From Azolla pinnata (taxonomy: Eukaryota > Streptophyta > Polypodiopsida > Salviniales > Salviniaceae), in the NCBI GenBank assembly GCA_037176905.1, contig JBBBWG010032320.1, positions 1 through 42,604 on the forward strand: a stretch of DNA of 42,604 nt. Reading direction: 5' to 3'. Shown here piece by piece: positions 11,583 to 21,140 of this stretch. A program made the translations under genes and the position numbers. Each line of letters begins with the position of its first letter. The stretch's first letter is position 1. Below the pieces are notes generated by a model. The model was not told the origin of the DNA. It worked only from the letters and a program-made list of their open reading frames with translations, and did no database searches.

Positions 11583-11928
11583 CTTGCAAGGAACTTGCAT
11601 TAATGATATGTCTCGTCGATATCTGGCCTCTCCACACTTGGGGCATTCTGACAGATCTGCTAATTCACCTCGGAATAACACACAGTCGTTGATACATGTA
11701 TGGATTCTAACGTAGTTGAGCCCATGCAACGTGATCATCTGCTTCCTTGCATCTTCGTGAAAAGTTGGAAGATGATGGGGCTGCAGCAACATCTTCCCCA
11801 TGAGACTTAGTAACGCATCCATTGATGCATTACTCTATCCATACGATTTTTGGAGATTCATGATCTCCATCGTTGCCTGAAGCACTGAGAAGCTATCTCC
11901 ATCGTAAATCGGTGTTCTAGCAGCTTGT

Positions 11929-12314
11929 TGTTCTGGGGTGGGGGGTAGAGCCTAGAGTGGCTTCACCCCCCACCCAATGGGGTTGAACGTGAGAGGGTGA
12001 GAGAGATGGATGGAACGTGCAAGAGAGAGAGAGAGAGGGAGAGGGAGAGGGAAGTTAGAGAGAGAAACTTCTTGTCTTTCCATTCCACCCTTATGGGGTT
12101 TTTATAATTACAAGTCATGCCATTACAATGAGATGTGAAGAGGGGCATACCCTTCAATCCTTTCACACACAGACATACACACTCTCTAAGGCACTAAACA
12201 TCAACACATACACATAATATGATTGTGTGCATATACACACACTTGACATCGCAATTACAACACGATTAGACTCTATACACTTATAGATCACTAACGTACA
12301 ATCTCTAGACAACA
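11929..12314 (-). mobile_element. Solo LTR in TNP2 with perfect 5-bp duplication
   Basis: A 386-bp insertion has ends TGTT...AACA and is flanked by CTTGT on both sides (11924-11928 and 12315-12319; ACAAG on the minus strand). Removing it and one duplication restores the TNP2 reading LLQAARTPIYDGDS. A TATA box (ATTATAAAAAC, minus strand, near 12100) and CT-rich repeats indicate minus orientation. No internal sequence remains, so it is a solo LTR formed by recombination between two LTRs. Confidence 0.92.
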
Positions 12315-12794
12315 CTTGTAGCAACGTGGAAAAGTCGGAAGTGGGGCCTTCCCTTGCTTCACGTCGAGATCCCTGCCGACGTGCTAGCCGATGAAGGTCT
12401 TCAATCATATCTTCCATTTGCTCATTGGGACCCTATTCTTGTGCCGCTAAACCCTCTAGATCATTCACTGCATTCAAACGTTGTCGTACACGCGCCTCTT
12501 CTTCTTCAGCCTTTGCTCTGGCCCACTTGTAATAGTCACGTAACAACCGCGGTGCAACTATGTAATGTGGAACATCATCCGGCGACTCTTCAGGATTCCA
12601 ATGGCCCCATCTGCGTATATGATCGTGCACTACACGACGAGCTCGTCTAAATCTTTTTGTGCATTGGTCACACCTACATCGAATGGTACGAGCTCCCCAT
12701 TGGCCAATGTGTGTCCTACGCAACTCCTCGGCATCGGTAGACCATAACTCTGAACTGTTGTATACTAGAATGACATCCATTGATGATTCCTGTA

Positions 12795-12956
12795 AACTTC
12801 CAGCCCAATTTCACGATTTCGCCACGACAGACTGCCCCAGATCTGAAGCTTCCTCCTTCAAATCTGATCTTCTCCTTGTTCATACTTACCTCTCGACATC
12901 TCAACCATACTGCTAGGAGGTAGTGCTTCGTTCCGCCCGACGGCCTTCTCACAACA
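12795..12956 (+). repeat. Truncated 5' LTR of copia family A
   Basis: The segment aligns with the 3' part of the LTR at 15419-15762 read on the other strand. Shared blocks include CCTCCTTCARATCTGATCTTCTC, ACCATACTGCT and GTTCCGCCYGACG. It ends CACAACA just before a primer binding site. Its left part is missing, and it begins next to the TNP2 pseudogene at roughly 12795; that boundary is approximate. Confidence 0.75.
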
Positions 12957-12958
12957 TT

Positions 12959-12969
12959 TGGTATCAGAG
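12959..12969 (+). other. Copia primer binding site
   Basis: TGGTATCAGAG matches the start of the tRNA-iMet-complementary site of many plant copia elements. It lies two bases after the LTR end at 12956. Confidence 0.85.
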
Positions 12970-13965
12970 TGCGGTTTCGTCCGCTGTAGACCGTCATTTG
13001 CTGCTACTACCTTCCTGCTTTATTCAACTCGGCGTGGACGTCAAGAGCGTATAGTTTGGAGAAGATTCAAGACAGTTACAACCATTAGTAGCTTCTGACC
13101 GGCGAGTAAAGACTTCAATCTACTGAGAGTTTTTCGGCGACGTCTTCTGTTGTTCGACACATCATCGTGTTCATCTCGACATCAGGGAGAGAATAGAAGA
13201 TACGGAACTAGATTTGGAGCGACCCACAGGGATTTACAACTGTTTTACTGCAAACTGCAATAAAACACTCTATCGCGACCTAATTCGTATAGTGTACGAT
13301 TAGACCGCGATTCCGACAGTCGTACTCTCTTTGACAGTGCTTCATACGCACTTTGGGCAGAGCCAGTGGCTTGTGCTCACTCCATGTAGAAGTAAGTACT
13401 TTGGCCGAAATCCGCTTCGGAAGAGTCTGTACGACTTGTTCTCCCGTGGACTAGGCGCAAAAGTTCGACTTCAACTCGGACTTCGGCGGCACGGTTCGTA
13501 CTCAGTTCGGGCAGAGTCGCAGTACTTGTGTCCAGTCCGAGTAGAACCGTGGACCGCTACAACGTTCGTGCCCAACTCGGTTAGGCTGCATTCGGGTAAA
13601 CTGCATTGCAGTCGTAGTCACCCGTAGTCGTAACCACTTCGGGCAGAACTTCCGCCTCCGACAAGTTCGTGCCCAACTCGGTTAGGCTGCATTCGGGTAG
13701 ACTGCAGTGCAGTCGTACTCACCCCGTAGTCGTAACCACTTCGGGCAGAACTTCCGCCTCCGACAAGTTCCTGTCAACTCGGTTAGACTACATTCAGGTA
13801 GACTGAAGTGCAGTCGTACTCACCCGTAGTCGTAACCACCTCGGACAGAACTCCTACGTTCGTGCTCAACTCGGTTAGATCGCATTCGGGTAGACTACAG
13901 AGCAGTCGTACTCACCCGCGATTGTAACCACTTCGAGCAGAACTATGTACAAGCCTTCCCGACAA
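12970..13965 (+). other. Copia untranslated leader
   Basis: About 1 kb lies between the primer site and the gag start, with no convincing coding sequence. It is GC-balanced, rich in TCG/CGA and unlike the AT-rich surroundings. Its right part is a tandem repeat (13560-13940). Confidence 0.7.
13560..13940 (+). repeat. Tandem repeats of about 100 bp in the copia leader
   Basis: Four imperfect units of roughly 90-100 bp each contain CAACTCGGTTAG, CATTCGGGTA, GCAGTCGTA and GTAACCACTTCG-type blocks. Starts are near 13562, 13663, 13764 and 13857. The first two are most alike and the last is shortened. Confidence 0.88.
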
Positions 13966-14669
13966 ATGGCTTCGACGTCCGACTCATCCGAGATGAGCAT
14001 AAGGAAGTTCGACAAGACGAACTTCAACTTCTGGAAAGAGCAGATGCAGGACTATCTCATAGTCCACGGCTACATCGATCCGATAGAGCATGACACGGCT
14101 CTGGCAACATACAAGTCGGACGTATGGACGAAGCTGGACTGGGTAGCCTGCGCAACCATCCGAATGCATCTATCTGAATCCGTGTATTACACGGTTCAGT
14201 CGTGTACGACAACGAAAGAATTGTGGAAGACGTTGTCGGATACTTACGAAAAGAAGGTGGCCGCTACGAAGATTTATCTGATACGGTGCCTTTACAGTCT
14301 GACTCGATCACGGCTCACCTGAACGACTACGAAGGAATCATTTCCCAGCTGTCAGCACACGGAATGACGATCGACGACGAGCTAAAAGCTCTACTACTGA
14401 TGAGTAGCCTTCCACCTTCCTGGGAAACCTTCGTCACGACCGTCTGCAACGCGTTTGCTACGGCCGTGAAGTACTCCGAAACTACGAGCTCCATCCTGTT
14501 TGAAGATGCTCGGAGGAAAACGTTCGTTCAGAATTTGGCGAGTGAAGCCTATACCGTACAGAGTACGGGTGATCGACAACAACATCGTGGAAGAAGTTAC
14601 TCGTGCGGGCCGAACGCGACGAGAAATCGAAGCAAGTCTAGGGGATCGCTGACGTGCAATTATTGCATA
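13966..14669 (+). pseudogene. Ty1/copia gag, frameshifted and truncated
   Basis: It starts MASTSDSSEMSIRKFDKTNF and matches the copia gag (UBN2-type) family: FNFWKEQMQDYL, then YTVQSCTTTKELWKTLSDTY, ITAHLNDYEGIISQLS, LMSSLPPSWETFVTTV, and a basic SRGSLTCNYC that begins the zinc knuckle. The frame changes near 14300. The knuckle is cut after its first two cysteines (14669), where unrelated sequence starts. Gag would form the virus-like particle. The LTR, primer site and leader upstream belong to the same element. Confidence 0.9.
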
Positions 14670-14878
14670 CTCTACTTCTAGACTATTATCGGACCCTTTA
14701 CAAGTAGGCCGCCAAGGCTTTATATACATGCTTGGAACCCTTTCGGATCTCCAAGTCTCTATGTACAATGCGTCGGTTCGGATCTCTATAGACATCTCTC
14801 CGATTTTCCGACTAAGTATTATTTCCGTAGTATTACGAATCTACGACTTCAGCGTACTTTCATAATATTTGACCAACA
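14670..14878 (-). repeat. LTR-like segment of another family
   Basis: On the minus strand it starts TGTTGGTCAAAT and holds a clear TATA box (GTATATAAAGCC, about 14736-14747). The left end meets the broken gag at 14669. On the plus strand the end CCAACA is followed by CTATGGCACGTCTGTGGGA, which resembles a degenerate gypsy primer site, so the orientation is uncertain. No second copy or duplication was found. Confidence 0.4.
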
Positions 14879-14969
14879 CTATGGCACGTCTGTGGGACAG
14901 TGTTCCACAGGTTGAACCCATAGTAATAACAAAGTCCAAAATTACAATATTTACAATCCGATTATTGTT

Positions 14970-15419
14970 TCAGTCCTCGTTTAGGACGTTCAAAATTGAC
15001 GGTTCGGCTGGCTCCTCGTCCTCTTGCTCCTCGTCTGCTGAAGCTTCCGTGGCCTGCGTCGGCAGTACAACCGGCTACGCCACGGCTTCCATTTCCGTGT
15101 GCAACTTCCGAACACTTTCATCATGTTGTTCTAACAACTTCGTAATCTCATCATGATGTGTGAGGGCAATCCGCATGAAGTCCGTTGTTAGGTTCTTTTG
15201 CACTGCTTCGCAGTTGGCCTTGTCTAACTTCCAAAATCCAAGTCCTCGGAGATCCCGGTTGGTCTTGTCTGCCCGAAGTACTTGCAGTTCCGCAGCTTGT
15301 TCCGACCATCCTTGTAACGTCGTAGCCGTAGCGATCTGGATCGCAGCATTTGTCTACTCCCGGACAATTCGCTTCAAGTTGACCTGAGCCAAAAACATCT
15401 TCTTTCCGAGCTCCTTCAT
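14970..15419 (-). pseudogene. Unrecognised coiled-coil-like reading frame with two stops
   Basis: Minus-strand reading from an ATG at 15419-15417 gives 149 codons in one frame with two internal stops (15354-15356 and 15075-15077), ending TGA at 14970-14972. It begins MKELGKKMFLAQVNLKRIVR and holds RDLRGLGFWKLDKANCEAVQ, a charged helical stretch DEITKLLEQHDESVRKLHTEM, and an acidic tail ASADEEQEDEEPAEP. Both stops are TAG where CAG would fit. The start abuts the end of a copia LTR, so the true start may be lost. I do not recognise the family. It could be a retrotransposon accessory frame or a captured plant gene. Confidence 0.5.
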
Positions 15420-15762
15420 GTTGTAGTCGAAGGACGTCAGGCGGAACAAGCGCTGGCTTTCAGCAGTATGGTGGAGGTGTCAAGAAGTGGGTTGATGCTG
15501 AGAGAAGATCAGATCTGAAGGAGGAGGTTTTAGATCTGAACCAGTCAGATGTGGCGGCCAAAGGCATGGGAGAGTTGAAGAGAGAGACAGGCACAAAATG
15601 GAACTACCATTAACTGAAGTTGAAGCAACCAACTTTGGACGACCATACAAGCCTGGTATTTATACCCCCAGGCTAGGGCTCACGCCATTCCGGCATATTA
15701 AAAATATGGCCCGTCCACTTATAGATAGTGTGAACACGGCCATTAGATGCCCGTATTCGACA
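15419..15762 (-). mobile_element. LTR of copia family A (3' LTR)
   Basis: It runs from TGTCGAATACGGG (minus, starting at 15762) to CTACAACA (15419), 344 bp with TG...CA ends. A purine tract (CGGGGGAAT, minus) directly precedes it, and a TATA box (GGTATAAATACC, minus) lies near 15654-15665. It matches the fragments at 1-81 and 12795-12956. It shares base 15419 with the flanking reading frame. Confidence 0.88.
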
Positions 15763-17005
15763 TTCCCCCGTAATGGGCGTGTTCCGAAAAATCCGTAAAA
15801 GAAAGGAATATACAAGTTTTACAGATTTACAAGGGGGCTGATATACTGCGGAAAATTACGATCGGAAAATACGAAAGATCGTAAAAATACGATCGAGTCA
15901 GAAGTACGAATTATCGTAGAGTTACGAATAATCGTAAGAGTACGATTATTTCCGCAGTTCGTCCGGAATCAGCTCCACGCCCATCTGATCGCGCAAGGAC
16001 CGAAATCGGTCCGTTGAAAGACTCTTGGTCATCGCGTCCGTAACATTGTCAATCGCAGAGACCTTCTCTAGACTGAGCATCTCCTTAGTTGCGCAATCCC
16101 TAACGAATTGATACCGAACCTCGAAATGCTTTGAAGCATTGTGATGTACCGGATTCTTCACTAAGGCGACGGCTCCCTGGCTGTCACTGAACACGGTCAG
16201 AATCCGTTTCGAATTACATTGTCGAAACGTCCGAGCCAAAGCGTTTCCTTCGCTTCGTCCGACATAACTACGTACCCCGCTTCAGTCGTACTCTTGCCGT
16301 ACAATCCTATAGTTTCGACCTCCACGAAATGGCGCCATGTCCGAATCTGAAGAAATATCCGGACGTCGATTTCCGGGTGTCGAGACATCCCGCATAATCC
16401 GAGTCGGTGTAGCCCACTGGGCCTGCAGTAGTCTTGTGTGCCACCTTGATATCTGAAGATATGCTTCACTGTGTTCCGATCGGTGTATCTCTCAGGTGGC
16501 TGCGACACTCGTTCCGATCGACGTGGAACAACTGGGTTAGCCGGTTCTAGTGCGACCATACTTCGCACGTCCGAACTTGGTTCATCCGACCCTGTCAGAC
16601 TGATAGTAGCACTGCTACTCGGATTTTCGTCAGGTACGGCTCCTTCCGTACTAAGAGGGTTAGCTGACCGTGAAGCCGACCTCGTATGTTGTGCTGGGCC
16701 ATCCAAAGGAGTAGTTACATCCGAAAACATAACTCTCCATAGCTCAATCGGGCGATCCGAAGCCTTGTGCATCGCGGACTCGTTGAAGACCACGCCGAGC
16801 TTCGGACAACTTGGTGAGTCTCCGGGTCCCATAAGCAATAGCCGAAACTTCCGTCAGGTCCATATCCGAGGAAAGTACATTTCCGTGACCGTGACTCGAG
16901 TTTACGACGCTCATCCCTTGGCACAAGTGCGTACGCCTCGCATCCGAATATCCGCAGCTTCCCGTAATCCGGTTTTCGTCCTGTCCAAAGCTCTTGCGGA
17001 AATGG
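15763..17005 (-). pseudogene. Ty1/copia pol with internal deletion, family A
   Basis: Minus-strand sequence begins in the integrase region (PFPQELWTGRKPDYGKLRIF, then CEAYALVPRDERRKLESRSR, TFLGYGPDGSFGY) and continues through the variable linker to VPRRSERVSQPPERY. It then jumps near 16478 straight to [15 protein letters not shown] at the end of reverse transcriptase, so most of the polymerase is deleted. RNase H follows with DSQGAVALVKNPVHH, KHFEVRYQFVRD and DAMTKSLSTDRF, ending at the stop at 15946. Several frameshifts occur. The left break at 17005 falls exactly at telomere-like repeats. Confidence 0.9.
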
Positions 17006-17125
17006 AAACCCTAAAATTCAGGAAACCCTAAACCCTAAACCCTAAATTTTAGCAAACCCTAAACCCTAAATTACATGAATCCAGAAAACCCTAGACCCTA
17101 AGCCCTAATTTTCATCAAACCCTAA
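17006..17125. repeat. Interstitial telomere-like repeats
   Basis: About ten copies or part-copies of AAACCCTAA, the plant telomere unit, are spread over 120 bp with short fillers (ATTTTAGC, TTACATGAATCCAG). They begin at the base where the copia coding sequence stops and end before the CACTA-associated gene. Confidence 0.9.
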
Positions 17126-17214
17126 ATTTATTAACATATAATGGGTTTTATTTAATAATAGGTTTTTGTTTCATTTTCTCCCGAAAATATAGATAGATGG
17201 CTGATAGATAGCCA

Positions 17215-18716
17215 ATTCCACTTACCTTGGAGACTGAATGGCGCACTTATAATTTTGCAATGAGAGAATGGCAGCATCAGATGACCCAGCACCTTGGTGG
17301 CATGCCACCACCAGAGAAGATGGAACCATATATGGCATGACGTTTACCTCCGGTCCCGCTAGTGAGGGGTCGGCCAGGGTCATTTGATGCGAGCTTGGCC
17401 ACCACTCCTGGTATCACCACACCCCAGACAACTAGCAGCATGCCCCTAGGTGGGCCCACCACACGAGACAGCCCTCGTGCTGTCGTGCAACATGATGTGC
17501 AGCGGCATCGTCGCCTGTCCATGGATTCCACTGCAGGGAGTCCAACTATACCTCCCCATCTCACTCGGCCTAGGATCGGCTCCACCCCGCGGCAGATGTC
17601 CCCTGGATCAACCTCGGCCTCATTGTCAAGAGCGAGCCCCGCCTTGAGTCACACTAGATCGAGTCTCGGCACATCTGCACGTGCGAGTCCCGCCTCCCAT
17701 AGTTCGAGACGTGGACGTGGACATGGGTGCTGCGGAGGGGAAGATGATGTCGATGGCAGCGCACATATCGTCGCTGCTAGCAGCGAATGAGCTAGTCGTG
17801 AAACCCCATTGACTGATTATTCTACGCACTCGATGACACTGGGGGCATCATGACTGATCAATTAGCCCGAGGTGCGCGTCGATACCTCCTCGAGCTCGTG
17901 AAAGTACATGTCCGTAATGTGTACGACCCCTCCACATATAGAGATGGGGTGATCGAGCAGATAATATCTACATTTCACACCCGGTACCCCATGCTTGTGC
18001 ACTTGTAGTGAGTTTAGTTTGGCTTCGTCAGACGATACTCGGCCATATCATGAACCGTCAGAGCGAATACATGAGAGCTGCTCAGGCAATAGTAGACCGG
18101 GAGGCAGCTGGATTACCGCCTCGATTAGATGGTGGCCGGCCTTAGAGCGTTCCCGATGCCGAGTGGAGGGCAGTTTTAACACGAGTTTGCTCGACATGTC
18201 GCTGCACATGCGACCGAGATCATGTTAGGGTCTATAGTTAGATGGGGTAGCGGAGGTGCTGCAACTTTAAGGGTCGAGTTTGTAAGTATCTTAGTAAACT
18301 AACAATGAGTACTTAATTAATATATTATTAATTGATTGTATAAATAATTGAAAGCGATTAATATTTTTGTGTAAATGGAGGCCGTTGGTCGCTAGTTGTA
18401 TCCGGATGAGGAGTATCGCCGATTACATCGACAACGAGAGTCCTGGATATATTTCAGAAGTCTCGGGGTGATCACGGACGACTAGTTGATTCTAGGGTTG
18501 GGCATAGAGCCGGAAGTGCCGAGCAACAATTCCAATTTGTAGGCAAGTGAAGGTGTACCGGATGCTCGGGAACTCTAGCAAAACCCCGAGCAAAGCGGCG
18601 CATCATCACCAGCTAACACTGAGGCGACCCACACTGACCTCGGGTCTGATCATTATACACTAGGGTTAGATATTTACGATGATAATAACCCTAGTGAATA
18701 TAGCCCTTCTCCTTAG
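17215..18716 (+). pseudogene. Second gene of a CACTA-type element, copy 1 (family unrecognised)
   Basis: An open frame rich in S, P, T and R (17362-17790; SRASPALSHTRSSLGTSARA) can be extended upstream across one TGA (17338-17340) to TLETEWRTYNFAMREWQHQM. Then come LARGARRYLLELVKVHVRNV and YDPSTYRDGVIEQIISTFHT (17860-18000), NRQSEYMRAAQAIVDREAAG (about 18060) and VRWGSGGAATLRVEFVS. A GTAAGT donor lies near 18282, and a further exon from about 18375 holds LYPDEEYRRLHRQRESWIYF. Stops and frameshifts occur. A diverged copy lies at 20519-21140. Position before CACTA terminal repeats suggests a TnpA-like DNA-binding protein; that is inference, since no domain is certain. Confidence 0.55.
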
Positions 18717-18958
18717 TTTTTTTGGGTTCAACTTGTATAGTCCTAACTTGTATTGTAATTTTCAATGTATAATTTTTACCTTGTATTGTTTCTCATTGTA
18801 ATATATTTGGTGAAATTTAATTTCAGATCCGTAATTTGGGTTTTTTTTAATATAATTCTAATTAGAATTATATTTATCAATGTATCGCTAATTATCGATC
18901 AAGACAGCACTCGATCACAAAATATTACGCAAAAAGAATCGTATAATTTCCTTTAAAT

Positions 18959-20518
18959 TTGAGGCAAAACTCCAACAATACTCGCGGCAAATTTGCAACT
19001 ACCGATGTAGCAAATGTCCAGCAATACTCGCGGCAAATTTGCAGCTACAGATGTAGCAAATGTCCAGCAATGCTCGCGGCAAATTTGCAGCTACAGATGC
19101 AACAAATATCCAGCAATAGTCGCGGCAAATTTGTAGCAAACACGCGGCTAAATTGCAGCAATAAATGTAGCAACTGTCCAACAAAGCTCGCGACAAATTT
19201 GCAGCAAAAGACGCAGCAAAATTGAAGCAATAAACGCAGCAAATTTTTAGCAATACTCACGGCAAGATTGCAGCAAAACATGCGACAAAATTACATGTAT
19301 CTATACACATACAGATTAATATGCATCTATACATCTGATATACATATACATCTACATGTACATGTAAATATACATGAATATATGATTATTTATGTGTATA
19401 TGTACGTACGTATGCATTTATAGGTGAATATGCATAAAACATGTACATATATATATGAATATGCATGTATGTATACAAGTGAATATCCATGTATATGTGA
19501 ATATGTAAAAATAAATATCACTATATGTATGCATATATAGATAAATTAATATGTACAAGAGGAGACAGACAAGTAATAAGTGAAAATATTCCACATGAAT
19601 AGTCTCAAACAGACGTCCTGTATAAATAGGTAGTGGAGGCTTGCCTCATTCATGTTCAGAGTTCTCAAACTCTTTAGCTTTAAAGTGAAGAAGCTTTTAT
19701 AGATATATATGCTTCAAATTGAGAACAAAAAGAAATAATAGTCTTTGACAGACCTCCTATATAAATAGGTAATGGGGGCTTGTCTCATTCATCTTCAGAG
19801 TTCTCAGACTCTTAACTTCGAAAGTGAAGAACCTTTTGAAGATATATATGTTCTCAAATTGAGAACAAAAGGAAATATATAAAAATAAATAAAATGAGAG
19901 TATCATATTTAAAAGGTTTTTTAATTTAAATATTTGTATCTAAATTTATAGTAAGAGTCGCGACTAAACTTGCAGTAACAGTCGCGTCTACAATTCCAGC
20001 TATAGTTACAGTAACGATCACGTCTACATTTGCAGCTATAGTTGTAGTAAATGTTAGTTCTACAAGTGTAGTAAATGTCTCGTCTACAAGTGTCGTAAAA
20101 CTCGCATCTACATGTGTAGCAAAGGTTGTCTACAAGTTCAGTTATAGGTGCTATAAAACTCGCATTAACAGGTGTAGTAAAGGTCGTGTCTACAGGTCTA
20201 GCTATAGGTGCAGTAGAGGTCACGTTTATAGGTCCAATTACAAGTGCAGTATGGGTAGCGTCTAGGGGTATAGTAAAAGTCGCATCTACATGTGCAGTAA
20301 AAGTCACATTTATATGTATAGTAAAGGTCGTTGTAAAGGTTGTAGTAAAGGTCGCAATAAATTCGTGGTAAAAGTCGTGGTAAAGGTCATCGCAAAGGTC
20401 GCAATAAAACACGACAAATATTTTATGTCCTTGTGAATTTTTCCAAGATTTTTAACAAAAATTTGTTCAAGAAATTTCGGAGTAAATGGCGCGTCAAGCT
20501 TGCCAATACCTTGTAGTG
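18959..20518 (+). mobile_element. CACTA-type 3' terminal region 1
   Basis: It ends AATACCTTGTAGTG at 20518, the reverse complement of a CACTACAAGGTATT terminal repeat. Within it lie GCGGCAA/GCAGCAA repeats (18959-19290), ATGCATGTATGTATGCATAT-type repeats (19300-19560), a duplicated TATA module (19599-19878), and a second array of short units such as TCTACAAGTGTAGTAAA (19930-20410). Long open frames on both strands here are by-products of the repeats. The sequence after 20518 is a transposon gene fragment, so this end is inserted into another element. The matching 5' end was not found. Confidence 0.7.
19599..19878 (+). promoter_or_regulatory. Tandem TATA-box modules near a CACTA end
   Basis: Two head-to-tail copies (19599-19737 and 19738-19878) each hold TATAAATAGGTA (19621 and 19760), GGCTTGYCTCATTCAT, CAGAGTTCTCA and AAATTGAGAACAAAA. 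The boxes are 139 bp apart and point toward the transposon end at 20518. A degenerate single copy lies at about 35185-35390. Confidence 0.7.
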
Positions 20519-21140
20519 CCCTACGACATATAGAGATGGGGTAACCGAGTAAATCATATTTGGATTCCACTATCAATACTTGTACCTAAGCACGTTGTAA
20601 TGAGCTCGGTTTGGCTTTATTAAACCATACACACGCATATTCTGAATCATCAAACTACTAGACCAGGAGGCAACTAGTTTACCATAATGATTAGATGGTG
20701 GGCGGCCCCGGAACTGTCACGACTATGAGTGGAGGGAGGCCTTGCCATGGGGAGTGTTGAAGCGCAATACTCGACATGTCACTATAAGTGCGGCCCAAAT
20801 TGTTTCACATGGTGTTGTGAGATGGGGTAGCAAAGGTGCTCTAACTTTAACGGTGGAGTTTGTAATTATCTTGATAATTCACAGTTGTTCTCTTTATATA
20901 ATTAATTTGTGTTATGTGTAACTTAAACTAATGGAAATTTTTGTTTTTGTGTAGATGGGTATATTAGTCGTTGGCCGTATCTCGATGAGGAGGATTATCG
21001 CCGGATACATTCACAACGTGAGATGTGGATTTATTTAAGTCTCGGCTTGATCATGGACGACCAACTGATTCTTGGTTCAAGGATACAACCTGAGTTGCCG
21101 AGCATTAAAGTATATTTGGAGGCAAACGAAGTTGAAACGA
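20519..21140 (+). pseudogene. Second gene of a CACTA-type element, copy 2
   Basis: It starts inside the gene at CTACGACATATAGAGATGGG, parallel to 17923-17946, and follows copy 1 with many substitutions: YEWREALPWGVLKRNTRHVT, VVRWGSKGALTLTVEFV, an intron near 20862-20955, then DEEDYRRIHSQREMWIYLS and DDQLILGSRIQPELPSI. In several places it keeps the frame where copy 1 does not, and the reverse is also true, so the two copies together outline the ancestral protein. The 5' part was separated by insertion of the element ending at 20518. Confidence 0.6.

Larger units (their letters stand above)
10757..12780 (-). pseudogene. CACTA (En/Spm) transposase TNP2, decayed
   Basis: Minus-strand segments match plant CACTA TNP2 transposase. 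The N-terminal cysteine region reads GARTIRCRCDQCTKRFRRAR (residue 30 onward of the 12780 start), as in transposase-associated domains. The core contains YDGDSFSVLQATMEIMNLQK, then IHTCINDCVLFRGELADL, ECPKCGEARYRRD, VLRHFPIILRLQMMF, RRGLGTDGVNPVG and LVEELQILWQGV. Exon joins are clear at 11583/11273 (phase 0, giving VPCK-VLRHFP), and a further donor lies at 10757/10756. Stops at 12433-12435, 11835-11837 and 11196-11198 fall where Q, W and W are expected, and a solo LTR (11929-12314) splits the gene. It encodes the enzyme that would cut CACTA ends, but this copy cannot be active. The C-terminal half was not found downstream. Confidence 0.88.

Noticed and set aside
13560..13940. Possible CRISPR-like array
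   Set aside because: Units of about 100 bp are contiguous, with no constant repeat and variable spacer pattern, and lie in a retrotransposon leader.
16471..17031. 186-codon plus-strand frame
   Set aside because: It is antisense to copia pol, which matches well on the minus strand.
19921..20412. 163-codon minus-strand frame rich in T, F and C
   Set aside because: It arises from short tandem repeats of a transposon end and shows no domain.
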